A stretch of DNA of 64,000 nucleotides from Aselliscus stoliczkanus (Eukaryota; Chordata; Mammalia; Chiroptera; Hipposideridae), in the NCBI GenBank assembly GCA_033961575.1, contig CM066729.1:96475001-96539000 (forward strand), given 5' to 3'. Each line of letters opens with the position of its first letter. Within the stretch, counting starts at the first letter, position 1. Of this stretch, positions 35,391 through 46,799 are shown piece by piece. The notes beneath the pieces are model-generated. The model was not told the DNA's origin. It saw only the letters and a list, made by a program, of their open reading frames with translations, and searched no databases. The translations under genes were made by a program, and so were the position numbers.

Positions 35391-36339
35391 ATATTATTCA
35401 AGAACAGACTGAAAATGGTGCACTTGAGAATGAACATTCTCTTCCCAGAATTTATAATGTAGCTATTAAGCAATGTTTTCTAGAAAGGAAGTTGGTGGCA
35501 TTATATAGATGTTAAGCATTCACTATTTTAATATGTTTTCTGCTCTGTATTTATAAAAATCATTAAATCACAAGACAATATTTTTAAATTATCATAACTA
35601 ATGAACTATTTTGATGTATTTCCATTTTTGTTTCTTCATATTAGTATGTATTTGTTAAAATAGTCACTCCATAATGATTTATTTCATGATTAATAAGTGT
35701 TGGTAATGTTCTAATTGATCACCCACTACATACATTTTTCAATTTCTAAAAGTGAGGAATAAAGTCACCAGCATAGATTGTCTTAATGTTATTCTCAAAT
35801 ACATTTATAATTTAACTAAAATTTTTAGTTGGAGTTGAATGTGTCCCCTTCACAATGTCTTTTCATTTTTGAGAAGACATCAATTTTTATTCAAACAATT
35901 ATGTGCTATTTAATAAAGAATAAATTATCAAGGAAAGTGCACCATTAGTAAAATCTAAGCTCTTAGTTTCATGTAATAAATTGTGGTAAGCTTTTTACAA
36001 TGACATTGAAATTTGATATTAGACAAGTTTCATTTACAGTGAAAATGGATCTTAGTTATGCTTTTTTATTATTGCCTCTGATAATGCTTTAGTGTTAGCT
36101 AAGTTTCTCAGGAAAATAGTAAAGAATATTTAAGCTAATATTAAGATGGCTGTCCCATAATAAGTTGTCGTAAATTCTCATTAATAATTAGTGAATGTAA
36201 TATTATGATCCCTACCATCATGGAATTTAAACCGGGGGATGACACAGGTGAGTAAGGAAGATGTTGTCCTATGCATTTCTATTTAGTTTATCAATTAACA
36301 ATGAAATTTTTATTTTATAAATTTATCCTTATACCAGAT
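35391..36339. other. Unassigned AT-rich sequence
   Basis: No element or open frame of interest is seen. Confidence 0.4.
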
Positions 36340-36440
36340 ATTCACTGTATACCTAATATATGTGTCAGGTATTGGTCTAGGTAGTAAGAATACAATGATA
36401 AATAAAACAGGTAGTTTTTATTATGTAACAAATTCTAATG
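36340..36440 (-). mobile_element. L2 LINE 3' end (antisense, probable)
   Basis: 'tgtgtcaggtattggtctag' followed by 'aagaatacaatgataaata' is the antisense of the L2 3' terminus. Confidence 0.6.
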
Positions 36441-38059
36441 AGGAATAATATATAATAATAATTTTATTATATATATGTACATATATAAAAGTTTATTCAG
36501 TTTCCTTCTTTATATATCAATCTCTTGTAAATTGTGATCCTGTAAGTCATGTCACTGAACTTATTCATCTCTGGATAAACTAATAACTCCAGTTTTTGGA
36601 CCTACAAAACTGAGGATCGCATCCTGCTATGTAATGGCCACATAAAGCTACCGACACCAGCCTGAGCTTGTACTTCATGTCTTTCATATTCTATCTAACT
36701 GTTGCAAACCCTTTTGTGGAATCATAACCTTTTATAACCAGAAGTATTTTTTTTTATAATAAGTTATGTACCATCACCACTTTGTGAATTGTTTCCTCTA
36801 ATTAGACGTTGAACAGACCCCCTAGGAAATAAAAAGTGGTGTAAACACATTTTGAGGAGGATAATATGAGAATGTTAGCTGTTTTCTTAGAACACAGCAC
36901 ATACTAATGCATTGCCTGAGAGTGGTCTGGACAGCACGAGTCCAATTGGCATCTCTCAGGCAGGACCCAGTTTTGAGGGGACAAAGTGGGGAGGAGACTA
37001 CATGAGCATGGCAGGAAACAGGGAGAGGGATAAAAGGTATAAATATCCTGCTTCACATGTTTTCCTTGCTGCATGTTTTTTGTTTTTTCCTTTTTTTCTT
37101 TTTTTAAGGATCACATCTTTAGTAAAGGAAGGACAAGAGGAATGAAGGAAAGAAAGAAGAAGAAAGGAAGGAATGAAGGAAACGTAAGTAAGTAAAAGGG
37201 GGGATGAAGAAAATAATTCGGGAAAATCATTAATATCAATTTAAAAATAGATAAGCTTTTATCTGCCTGTTTTTAGTGATATCTACAGACTATAAGTATG
37301 GGTATTTAAATTTTAAAATTTCAATAAATGTTACAGATTATTTTGGTAAAATAAAAATATCAAACATCAGAGTAAGTGTTCACAGTAAGATAAAATTTTA
37401 TAAAAGAGCTGCAGACTCTTATAGGTAGTTAGTAAAGCATAAAGTTAATATTGCCGTACCACTATACTAATTTTTGCTGATTTTATGTTCCCTAGGGTCT
37501 ACTTTATAAAACCACTTATCAATATATTGCATGCTATGAATTACAGTAATGCAAGGTAAGTATTTAGCAGTAAGATCAACCCGGGAATAATGTCGATAAT
37601 TACTCACACTGTTTATTTACAGAGGGACTTAGAGGATTCCTATACCAAAAGCTCCTTCTGAATTCCTAACTGATTTTCTGATCATGAAATGCAAAAAATG
37701 ACTAATTTCTCATCAAGTTACAATTAGAACTGAAAGTAAATTAACTATGCATTTCTATTTAGTTTATCAATTAACAAACAGTGGGCATAAATGAGACTTA
37801 GGATAAGACATACTCCCCCCCAACTTTTCACTAATTGGGTCATCAGAGCAAGCAAACAATGATCACAGTGTTTCAAAATCAGTGCTTTTTCTGAAAATGA
37901 AATCTCTTTTCTACTCAGTAGAAAGAACATTGAATAAGAAAAGAGGTAAATAAAAGACATTTTCACAAAGCTCAGAGATATAGCAAGAGAAGTATATTAC
38001 AAGCACAATATGTTGTAAGGAAATTGAATAGTATAGTAATTTTAATTAGAACTTCAGGT
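36441..38059. other. Unassigned; polypyrimidine-polypurine stretch
   Basis: At 37075-37110 there is a T/C-rich run and at 37120-37205 a GA-rich run (ggaaagaaagaagaagaaag). No gene is seen; the frame at 36912-37145 ends in the low-complexity part. The phrase 'atgcatttctatttagttta' followed by 'tcaattaacaa' occurs twice, near 36272 and near 37748, which suggests a short duplication. Confidence 0.4.
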
Positions 38060-38245
38060 AGAGCAATCATTTTTAACACTGGATGGACATTGGAGTCACC
38101 TGGGGGAAAAATACTGAAGAATTGACCTTCCCCTAAATTAAATCAAATTATTCATGGACATGTAGATATTAGCATGCATGTTGTAAGACCTCCTCCCCAT
38201 GATTATGAAGTTTGCTCAGTGCTGAGAATCACATGAGTATAGTGA
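38060..38245 (+). mobile_element. MER5A-like hAT DNA transposon fragment
   Basis: The middle reads 'ggacattggagtcacctggg' and the end 'gctgagaatcacatgag', as in the short non-autonomous MER5 elements, where 'gaatcacctgg' marks the left half. Diverged termini prevent an exact TSD call. Confidence 0.55.
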
Positions 38246-39339
38246 AAACTGATTTGCCCCATATATTAAGCAAATAAAGATGCTGATTCCAGCTGCTTTT
38301 ATTTTGTTCATTCTTTATTTACAGCATAATTACATTTTGTTTAGTGTCGCTTAAACTTAAATATTCTTCAAACATGTATGGATAGAGTGTTTTACTGTTT
38401 CTAGAAGGAGCCTAGCGGCAATTTAGTTTACAAAATCTAGAAAATATAGTTTCAGGAGGCGATTGGAGCCCTACCTTCTTAAACTGAAGAGTACTAAAAA
38501 CAGAGAAATCAAAAGAGAAGCATTATGTCTATAATTAGCATTTATTTGATAATACTTATTATGAGTCACATCTGTAACTGACCGATGAAAACAGAAGCTA
38601 AACCATCCATTCAGCATGTGTGCACCCTCAAAAATGAAAAAGAGCCAAATGGAGCATCTATTGTATATTAACACATGTGCATCTAGTATGACTAATATCA
38701 CTATGAGGATACCTATGGCCTTAAGCAATTATTGATGAAATTTTGAGTTTTCAGATATTAAAAGCACGGTTCCATTTCTATTCTAATAGCTTGCAAAGCT
38801 TACAAAACAAAAGGACTCTATAAACAATTCCAGCTTCTGCATTCATCATTAGCATTGTCCTCCACTGGGATCAGAAAATATAATGCAGTCACACTTCAGG
38901 GCCCAGCTGCTCTGCTGGTACTAGGCATCCCAGACCACCTGTTTTCATATGCTCATATGCACTGTAGCCTGTCACTCACGCATGCCCCACACACAAATTT
39001 GGCAGTTTGCTTGCCCACTGCTTTGGCAGTTTTCCAAAGACAAGTAAGTACATTGCACTTTACAATTTCTACGTGCGATGCTTTCCAAATTCAATAGTTG
39101 CTCACCATCTCTGTAAGCATTAAAGAAGCATTAGAGCCATGGCAAATTGCATAGGTCAGAACAATTCTACCTAAAACCTATTAATCCAAGGATATAAAAT
39201 GGAATTACATATGATTTTAACAAATACCTTATAACAGCTGCATATTTACAAAACGTAGAGAAATTAGATGACTTAACTATTACAATGTTCCTTAATTTTA
39301 GGAATCATGAAGTATGGAAACCTAGTGAAAATCATCTTG
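38246..39339. other. Unassigned sequence
   Basis: Frames at 38471-38728 (minus) and 38855-39097 (plus) have no domain. No repeat is recognised. Confidence 0.4.
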
Positions 39340-39344
39340 TGTAG

Positions 39345-39437
39345 GCTTTTTTCTTTTCTTTTCTTTTGTTGTTATTTTCAGGTATACAAAGCAATGTAAT
39401 AGTTAGACATTTCACCCCTTACAAAGTGATAACTTTG
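39345..39437 (-). mobile_element. Very short LINE-1 3' end with TSD
   Basis: A TTTTC-type tract is followed by 'ttttcaggtatacaaagcaa' and 'caccccttacaaagtgata', the first 60-70 bp of the antisense L1 3' UTR. A direct repeat (ttgtgtaggctttttt, and ttgtataggttttta after the element) flanks it. This is one of the shortest L1 insertions in the window. Confidence 0.8.
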
Positions 39438-39439
39438 TA

Positions 39440-41074
39440 TAGGTTTTTAATTATAGTCTTTTGTTAGACCCTCAATGCTATTTAGGAATACATTAGGAAA
39501 CTGAGTGAATGAATAGAAACCTTTAAATAATTAACCTGTTTTTTTCACCTCAAGGGCTGTGACTAAATATGTCCAGGGATTCCTAATGAAACCCGACATT
39601 TCTTTCCAAGAATATATACATATTTGAGCATATGTTACGTTAATATAGAGAAAAATAAAACCTATATGCAATATGCAAAATCCATTTTAAATAGAATTTT
39701 TAATGTGGCTAATTTATTTTTCGAGACGACATTGAATTTTGTAATGTAATGGCATCTTAATTAAGTATTAGCAAAGTATAACAAATAAAACAAGAATCAT
39801 TACAGTTAAAATAAGCAATTGGATAAAAGAGGCAAGGTTATATAAGTTATAAATCCTACAGTCATTTAGAAAAAAGACAAAGCACTCAACTCTATCCCAG
39901 TGGTTCCTAGGGAGGAAGCTATTAAGGGAATGTTTGATGTGCTAATTATTACAAAATTTCAACGTGCAAAGCTTTGACTAGGTTATAGAAAAACCAATAG
40001 GAATAAGATATTGTCCCCAAAAGAGCTCACATACTGTGGTGATATGCATGCCTGCCTCCTACCCCACCCCTCATAGTAAACTCATGAGGAGAACATGAAA
40101 AAACTACATTAAAAAATACTCTTCTAATTGCAGGGGATGGGTACACAACTCATACAAGAGGTAGCTAGCTCTTTTATTTTGGAAAACACGTCAATGGGAC
40201 AAGTTTGCTCCATCCTGCCCATCTCTCTACTGGGAATAGAATGGTAATGTTTTCCACCCACCTCTAAATTGTACACCTCGAACAATAAATTACCTAGATA
40301 TTTTATTTTTCCCCTGGCTGATATACGATGTGAGGCTTTAAGGGCAATCTGGAATAGGAAGACAACTATAGTTGGGGGGGGAAAGCTTAGGAGAGAGAGA
40401 ATAATATGCTCAGTTCGTTTTACCATTGGGTTCACATTGATAAAGAGCATGTGGAAAATGTCTGATGGCGGAGACAGTTGAGTAACTTTTAAGAATGTCA
40501 TTTCACATTCATGTTGCAATTATCGCCTGTTGTGGTTTTTTTGTTGCGTTTTTTTTTTTCTGGAATACTCCTCAATTTCTCCCAGACTTTGGGGAAAGTG
40601 TGTTAAACACAACAGTCATGTATCTCAATTTTTTTTTGGTCCAAATTCAGGAAAAAGCAGTTGGTGTGTTATGAAGCAGCAAAGAGAAAACAGCAGGTAT
40701 AGGATCTGAGGACGGTGGAGAAGACACAGACAAGAATGAAGAGGAAGGCTCCTCTACATACAGACTCAGGAGGAGACTGGAGGTACTCCCTGAAAACATA
40801 TAGCAGTTTGCATTTGAATGAGGGTTGCTAGTGGGAACTACTACATGGAGAGAAGTCAGCCAAGCACAATTCCGAAAATTCCAGAGAAGGCATAGGACTT
40901 CTCACAACATATAGAATGATAATTTAAATTATTTTAATTTAAGAGATTCTTACCATCTGAGATGTTAAAATATATGTTCTCTGATGAGGTTTATAACAGA
41001 GGTACCAAGTGCACAGGTGTTTTACAGACAACTAGATCAGTAGTTATATCCTACCTCTTTTATTTATAAGCCAT
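39440..41074. other. Unassigned sequence
   Basis: A 131-codon minus-strand frame at 40124-40519 is the longest non-repeat frame of this part, but I recognise no domain and see no supporting neighbour. It overlaps a 70-codon plus-strand frame. It is left as non-coding. Confidence 0.35.
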
Positions 41075-41079
41075 GTGTT

Positions 41080-41225
41080 ATCGGAGAAGTGAATGACTCT
41101 CCCAGGGACATGTTTCTCACCTATTAAGTAAGATTAATAATGTCAACTTTGTGGGATAGGTGTGTACAACAAATGTGTTTAAAGCACCTGGCATATCATA
41201 GGCACAGAATAAATCTTAGTTCCAT
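41080..41225 (+). mobile_element. MIR SINE
   Basis: 'tttctcacctattaagtaag' followed by 'attaataatgtcaactttg', then 'aaagcacctggcatatcata' and 'ggcacagaataaatctta', is the central and 3' part of MIR. Confidence 0.8.
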
Positions 41226-41490
41226 TCTCTAATTGTCCTATCCATCCTACTCTCCAATAAGGACTCTAAGAGACAGGCATTAATTCCAATTAGAAGTCAA
41301 AAAGGTTTTGCAAAAAAACATTGGTTTTGAATTGGGCCTTGAAAAATACGTATGTAAAGTACTTTTAGATATGGATTTTATTGGGGGAAAACATAATATA
41401 ATTACAAGGGAATTTAAAGGTATATGTATGGATGTCCTATGAATACTTCTTCATAGAAGGCGAAGTAGGGAAGTGTGGCTAGAACTGAGA
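41226..41490. other. Unassigned spacer between MIR and LTR
   Basis: About 265 bp with no recognised element. Confidence 0.4.
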
Positions 41491-41494
41491 TTTC

Positions 41495-41900
41495 TGAAGT
41501 GTGGTAGGCGGGGCTTCGGCCCCTGGGATCTTTGCCCACTGGTGTTATGCCTGAGATTATATTCCCTTCTCTGGCAAGGAAGAGCAAGCAGAAGAGTTCC
41601 TCAGAGAGGTGCAACATGAGATGTACTGGACCCACTTTCCTGGCTTTGAAGATGGAGGAAGGCAGCTAGAAGCTGCATTGTCCTTCAGATCATCGCCAGC
41701 AAGAACATGGGGGTCTCAATCCTACAACCAACAGCAAGGCTGACTTTTGTTCCAGACACCAGGAATGAAGGCAACTTGCTGATTTTAGCCCGCTTAGAAC
41801 AGAACTTTGGACACAGAGGACTGTAAGAAACATTGTTTTGAGCAAATAAGTTTGTAGTAATTTGTCATGGCAGCAAAGATAAACAATAAACGGTGTGAGG
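41495..41900 (+). mobile_element. MaLR-type (MLT1-like) solo LTR, old
   Basis: It starts with 'gtggtaggcggggcttcggc', continues with 'cctgagattatattcccttc', 'ttgaagatggaggaaggcag', 'ctgattttagcccgcttaga', and ends with 'taagtttgtagtaatttgtc' and 'atggcagcaaagat'. This is the MaLR LTR order. No internal retroviral genes are seen. Confidence 0.75.
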
Positions 41901-43108
41901 ATGGGGATATGACTGAATCAAATGGTACACAGGTGTTGAATACAAATTGTTTCCCAGTCCTGGTGGAGATGAGAGAATCATTCCATTGTATTGCATGCCC
42001 TCTGGTCTTTTTTTCCTCGCAAATATTTATTTAGGAACACTCAGATAATATTTTATGGGAGCAGATAAACAGAAATAAAGCAATGACAGTTTCTGTTTAA
42101 GAAGTTTGGTTGGGGTCACAATCTGATATTCATTAAATGGGATAAGAGTATAGACTACAAAATACCCTGAATCTAACATAACATACTTCGAACAAAGGTC
42201 AAGAGGCTGATACTGCACAGAAATACTAAAAATCTTGTGGCATTCCTTAAAAAAAGTTTGCTATATAATGGCATGTTTACATTTACTTTTCTTCCTTAGT
42301 AGAAACTGCCTTTTCTGTTTAGACAATTATTTGGTTCTGTTATAAAAATCCCACAAAACATCATTACCAACAATGTATCTTCTGCAATGTTGCCCTGATG
42401 TTGTGGGTGATACAGATATTTTCATCAGAGCAAAGAGACATTTAAATTTCAAAACCAAAATATTTATAATTATTACATAAGACCAGTGGCATCTTTGAAA
42501 TATGTCTACATCTTCCACAAGTGTTCCTTGATTTTCTAGAACTATAAATCTTCTAGCCAGCACTCTTGTCGATATTTATAGTAATATGCTTCTGATTATT
42601 CTAAGGTAATTTGAGGATAAGTTATATGATTTCATCTTGAAAGCAATAAATAGAGCCTAATAAATGAAAATCAACAGGGGCTGCAATTCATTTTTTTCCC
42701 CTTTAGCATAAATTAGTTTGCAACACAAAATCACTGGATACAGTATGTTTTGGATTGGTAAGTAAAAGATGCATAATAGGTCAAGTACATAGGTTCATAG
42801 GTTTGCTCTAACTCATATATTTTCTGATTAATTAGAACTTCTCTCCTTTCTCTTTACTCTTCACATTTTTCCTGTAACATTGGGTAACAGAAGACAGCTA
42901 AATTGTTCTGTATCTCCTAGAATTACACCCAGATATAACATTACCAAAGTGATCATGAGATGGCAGTGGGTGCAAGTTGTAACAGGAACCATGGAATTAG
43001 CTTAGTAATATGTCATCCCTTAATTAGTTTCTTAAAGTGTTAAAGACATTTATTTCCACTCTGAGTTTCCTACCACCTTTCTATTTTATTCTGATTTTTT
43101 TTCTTTTT
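41901..43108. other. Unassigned sequence
   Basis: No repeat or exon is recognised. Frames at 42027-42218 and 42327-42563 (minus) are without domains. Confidence 0.4.
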
Positions 43109-43109
43109 T

Positions 43110-43207
43110 GAGGGAAGTGTCACTGGCTGTCATACATGGGACGTCCCCCAACCAGGGCTGCTGGCTTCCCAAGCCAGCTCTTAACCACCGTGCCACTCGG
43201 CCGGCCC
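43110..43207 (-). mobile_element. Short tRNA-derived SINE with TSD
   Basis: This is the antisense short form: a T-tract, 'gagggaagtgtcactggctg' and 'aagccagctcttaaccacc', ending 'gccactcggccggccc'. The direct repeat tattctgat with T-tract occurs just before (43086) and just after (43207). Confidence 0.92.
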
Positions 43208-43211
43208 TATT

Positions 43212-43845
43212 CTGATCTTTTTTTTAAAACCTAAACCTTTTATTTTAAACATATCCTAAAGAAGGACTGCTTATACATGTGCTCCTCTACTTGCTTTTCT
43301 TTCCCTCTCTTCCAGTTCAGCTTCTGTCTTTTCCATCGTATTACAATTTTATTAGTTCAATATTTTTCTCCTGCATTACTAAAATCTACCTCTTTCTGCT
43401 TTGTTTCAATTCCATGATCCCAGACTCCATTCTGTTGCTAACATGATCTTTCTAAAATTCAACCCTATGATGTGATTTTTGTTTAAAACCCCATACTTTA
43501 TACTCCTTGCCCAGCATACAAGGACACATTAAACTTAGACTTTTCCCTAGCTTTGCTTTCAGCAAACCCCAATAAACCCCTAAGTCCATGCTTCTTGAGA
43601 TGTAGTCATATCAATACTTAAAAGTCTCCATAAGGAATGAGTTTTTTTTGTCTCTCTATACATTTGGAGAAATCTGTTTGTTTGTTTTTTGTGTTTTTTT
43701 TTTGCTCCCCAATTTCCCTTTCCTTTCTTTTAACTTACATAAATCTCATCCGTTTTTTCAGAAAACAAAACAAAGTTATGACCTAAGTGTTATCACGCAT
43801 GGGAAGCCATCCCTGGATTTCCGTCTGTGTACTAAAAATCCCCTT
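43212..43845. other. Unassigned sequence, old L2-like texture
   Basis: 'ttaaaaccccatactttata' with 'actccttgcccagcatac' hints at an L2-like stretch near 43480-43560, but it is not secure. The frame at 43648-43920 runs into the SINE tail. Confidence 0.3.
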
Positions 43846-43849
43846 TGCT

Positions 43850-43925
43850 TTACTTGTCTGTTCTCCTTCCCCGATACCCCAAAACTGTTCCCCTCCCCCA
43901 ATTCCCCAATAAAATCTTAAAAAAA
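43850..43925 (+). mobile_element. SINE tail fragment only
   Basis: It contains 'acttgtctgttctcc', 'ccccaaaactgttcccctcc' and 'ccccaattccccaataaaa' plus an A-tract, with no tRNA head. A short direct repeat (ttgctttta-like) on each side fits a severely 5'-truncated insertion. Confidence 0.8.
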
Positions 43926-43929
43926 AACA

Positions 43930-44449
43930 CAAAAAAACCATTTGCTTTTATTGCTTTGAGCATGTATCAGATTTTATTTTAATAGAACATGTTCCACATG
44001 TCACTTTTCTGAAGTTCCTTTGTTCATTTCTTTTCTCAATTCTGCATAAAGGTTCTCAAAGATCGGTAGTTAAATAAATGCACTGGTCAATGGTTTAACA
44101 AAATTAATTAACATGATGACTTCATCTTTTGCCAAAGGCTAACATGGTACAAGGAATAGGTATAAAACCTTTGTAAAATGTATACATTCTCTTTTATATT
44201 GAAGGCCATTTCATCCTCATTTTGAATGGGGAAAATGTGCCCTGATGAGTTGCCATGCTCCCCTATATAAGTAAGCAAAGAACAAAAGAGGGGAAAGAGG
44301 TATAAGTCCCATAATATTCTTTCTTTAACCTGGGTCTTAAGAAATTTAGGACTGATTGGTTGTTATTGCTGTTCTAACACTTTTAGTCAGCTTTTTTAAA
44401 GGATGGACTTTTTCTTAGGAAGCTCATTCTAACAACTTGTTCCAAGATT
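43930..44449. other. Unassigned sequence
   Basis: No element or gene is seen. Confidence 0.4.
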
Positions 44450-44605
44450 AAGAGCCAAAAACACTTTGGAAATTTCCTTATCTGTAAAATGGCATGATGG
44501 TACCTCACTTATGATTGTTGTGATGTATAATAAAATAATGTTTATATACAAAAGCACAGTGTCTGGTTCAAACGGCATACTTCAAGTTCACTATATATGT
44601 ATTAT
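44450..44605 (+). mobile_element. MIR SINE
   Basis: 'ttccttatctgtaaaatggc' with 'atgatggtacctcactta', then 'caaaagcacagtgtctggtt', follows MIR. The part from about 44532 on recurs at 46414-46530 inside another repeat. Confidence 0.75.
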
Positions 44606-44636
44606 GTTCCCTATTATTTAAAACTAATTATTCGTA

Positions 44637-44730
44637 GGGGCCGGCCAAGTGACGTGGTGGTTAAGCGCTGGCCTTGGAAGCCAGCGGTCCCGGTTCGGTC
44701 CCACATATGAGGGCCAGTAACACTGCCCTC

Positions 44731-44757
<27 letters not shown>
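44637..44757 (+). mobile_element. Short tRNA-derived SINE with TSD
   Basis: The head reads ggggccggccaagtgacgtg, the B box 'cccggttcggtccc', then 'cacatatgagggccagtaac' and 'actgccctc', and the tail is a CAAAA-interrupted A-tract. The repeat aaactaattattc occurs on both sides (about 44621 and 44758). A copied, SINE-free version of the target site exists at 46495-46515, which independently fixes the insertion point. Confidence 0.95.
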
Positions 44758-44761
<4 letters not shown>

Positions 44762-44769
44762 TAATTATT

Positions 44770-45553
44770 CTTGTACTAAGGGTATTAGCTTCATTGCACC
44801 TATAATGTTCAATGTAAACACCTCAAATACTGTTTTTTAAAACAAATACATTATAAAAAAAGAACATATAAATTGTTAATAAATAAATTTACAAGTTGAT
44901 ACTTTTGACTTACAAATCTTTCATTAAAGGCTAATTATATGAAATAGTAAAAATGTTCTCCAGGTTAATTAAAAGAATAATAAAGATAAGAGAAAATGTC
45001 TATCACTGTTGCCACCACTTCCCCTCTGCATGGTATCATTCTTCCCTTGCTTACTATGTTACCGACCAATTGGTCTCTTGTCTCACCCTCTTCTTGTCCC
45101 TCTTCCTTTTTCCCATCAAATTGACCTTTCTAAAGTATGGATATGGTATTGAAAACCCATGATGCCCTGTTACATATGAAGCGGTGCTTCAGTCCCTAAG
45201 CATGGTGTTAGCATTCCTTAGACATCTGGTGTTTTCCTATAGGATGGATTCACTCCTACCCGTCCCCTCCTGTACCCAGTGACTTTAAACTACTTGAATT
45301 CTCAAAACTTAGCTTAGTCTTGGCTTCCATATATGGGATTCTATTTCCCAAAAAAGTCCTCTCTTTACCCACACCAGCTCAGATTATCATTTGTCTACCT
45401 TTCAATCTCGTGCTGTTTCAGATTACATCACAAGTATTACCATTCAATTAACTTCTTTCCAAATCTCCAAAATGATTTAGGTGTTCACTCTTCTTTGTAC
45501 TAATGTCGCTTATCTCATGCTTTTTATGTTGTTTCTAGTTTCAAGTTTTTGCC
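44770..45553. other. Unassigned sequence
   Basis: The 69-codon frame at 44953-45162 has no domain. The part at 45240-45480 has an L2-like texture but is not secure. Confidence 0.35.
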
Positions 45554-45555
45554 TT

Positions 45556-45658
45556 TTTTTTTTTGAGGGCAGTGTCACTGGCCCTCATCCATGGGACCTG
45601 AACCGGGGCCAGTGGCATCCCAAGTCAGCTCTTAACCACCACGCCACACGGCCGGCCC
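45556..45658 (-). mobile_element. Short tRNA-derived SINE with TSD
   Basis: Antisense short form: a T-tract, 'gagggcagtgtcactggccc', 'ggacctgaaccggggccag', ending 'cacacggccggccc'. The direct repeat gtttttg(c/g)ctttt is found at about 45545 and 45659. The 109-codon plus-strand frame across it is an artefact. Confidence 0.93.
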
Positions 45659-45664
45659 GTTTTT

Positions 45665-46250
45665 GGCTTTTCTTAAATCTACTTCTGATGCTAGGTAATG
45701 AGCTGTTTCACGAGAAGACACACATTTTCCAGATTTATCATAATATAAACAGCCATAACAAAATGTTTAGCTCTACGTACATTTTATTATCAAAAAAATT
45801 AAATGAGTAAATACTTAAATAGCAAGTTTAATTGAACAATTAAAACAATGCCAAGATAAAAGAAAAATGAAGCACAATTCTAAATTGGTAACAATTGCAT
45901 TTCTCACTGAAATAAATTGAGTTAAAATTTTCTAATTTTTCCATGTCTTCTACAGTGAGTTTCTCTGAAGCAGTTCAAAAGTATACATAAATAGAATATT
46001 TTAAAATATTTATTTGAATATTTTATTTTTTATGAATTAATGTAATGTTGATAATACATTTAACATTTAAATATACGTATATTTATCATTTATATGAAAA
46101 ATAATGAAAATTTATTAGTGATAAAAGCACAGAGAATTAAAGAAAAGCTACAGATGAAACATATCATTTAGAAAAAAAAATATGAAACAAGCTTTGGCCT
46201 CCCCCCAAAAGAGAAACACAGTAAAAAATCTATGCAATATTTTCCAAAAT
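45665..46250. other. Unassigned AT-rich sequence
   Basis: No element or gene is seen. Confidence 0.4.

Positions 46251-46251
<1 letters not shown>

Positions 46252-46282
<31 letters not shown>
46252..46282 (+). repeat. (AC)n microsatellite
   Basis: An uninterrupted AC tract of about 15 units. Confidence 0.97.
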
Positions 46283-46284
<2 letters not shown>

Positions 46285-46314
46285 TTTAAAGTAAAGTTTA
46301 TACAATATTCATAT

Positions 46315-46790
46315 AGCTGAATTGTGTTCTTCCTAAACACATATATTCAAGCCCTTGTACCTCAAAATGCAACTATTTGGAGATGGGGCCTTTAAAGATA
46401 TGACTTTGCTAGAATAATGCTTATATGCAAAAATATAGTGTCTGGTTTAGATGGCATACTTTAAGTTTGCTATATATGTATTATGTTCCCTATTAATTAA
46501 AAATAATTATTCCTATGTTAAGGGTATTAATCAAATCTGATTCATGTCCTTGTAAGAAGAAGAAATTTAGATACTACAGAGACACCAGGAATACAAGTGC
46601 AGAGGGAAAAGACCATATGAGGAAAGAGTGAGAAGGTAACCATCTGCCCAAGAGAAAAGCCAAGGAGAAAGGCTTCAGGGGAAATCAAACTGCTGACACC
46701 TTGATTTTGGACTTCCAGCCTTCTGTTGTTTAAGCCACCCAGTCTGTGGTATTTTGTTATGGTAAATCTAGCAAACTAATATACATATTG
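46315..46790 (+). mobile_element. MaLR-type (MLT1-like) LTR with an insertion
   Basis: The 5' part reads 'gaattgtgttcttcctaaac' to 'ggagatggggcctttaaaga'. The 3' part resumes near 46533 with 'gtccttgtaagaagaagaaa', then 'caccttgattttggacttcc', 'tgttgtttaagccacccag' and 'tctgtggtattttgttatgg'. The stretch 46414-46530 is foreign to the LTR and matches the locus at 44.5 kb. No retroviral genes are next to it. Confidence 0.82.
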
Positions 46791-46799
46791 ATTAGGCAA

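Noticed and set aside
40124..40519. 131-codon minus-strand frame
   Set aside because: No domain recognised, no splice or promoter context, and an opposing 70-codon frame on the other strand; not enough to call a gene.
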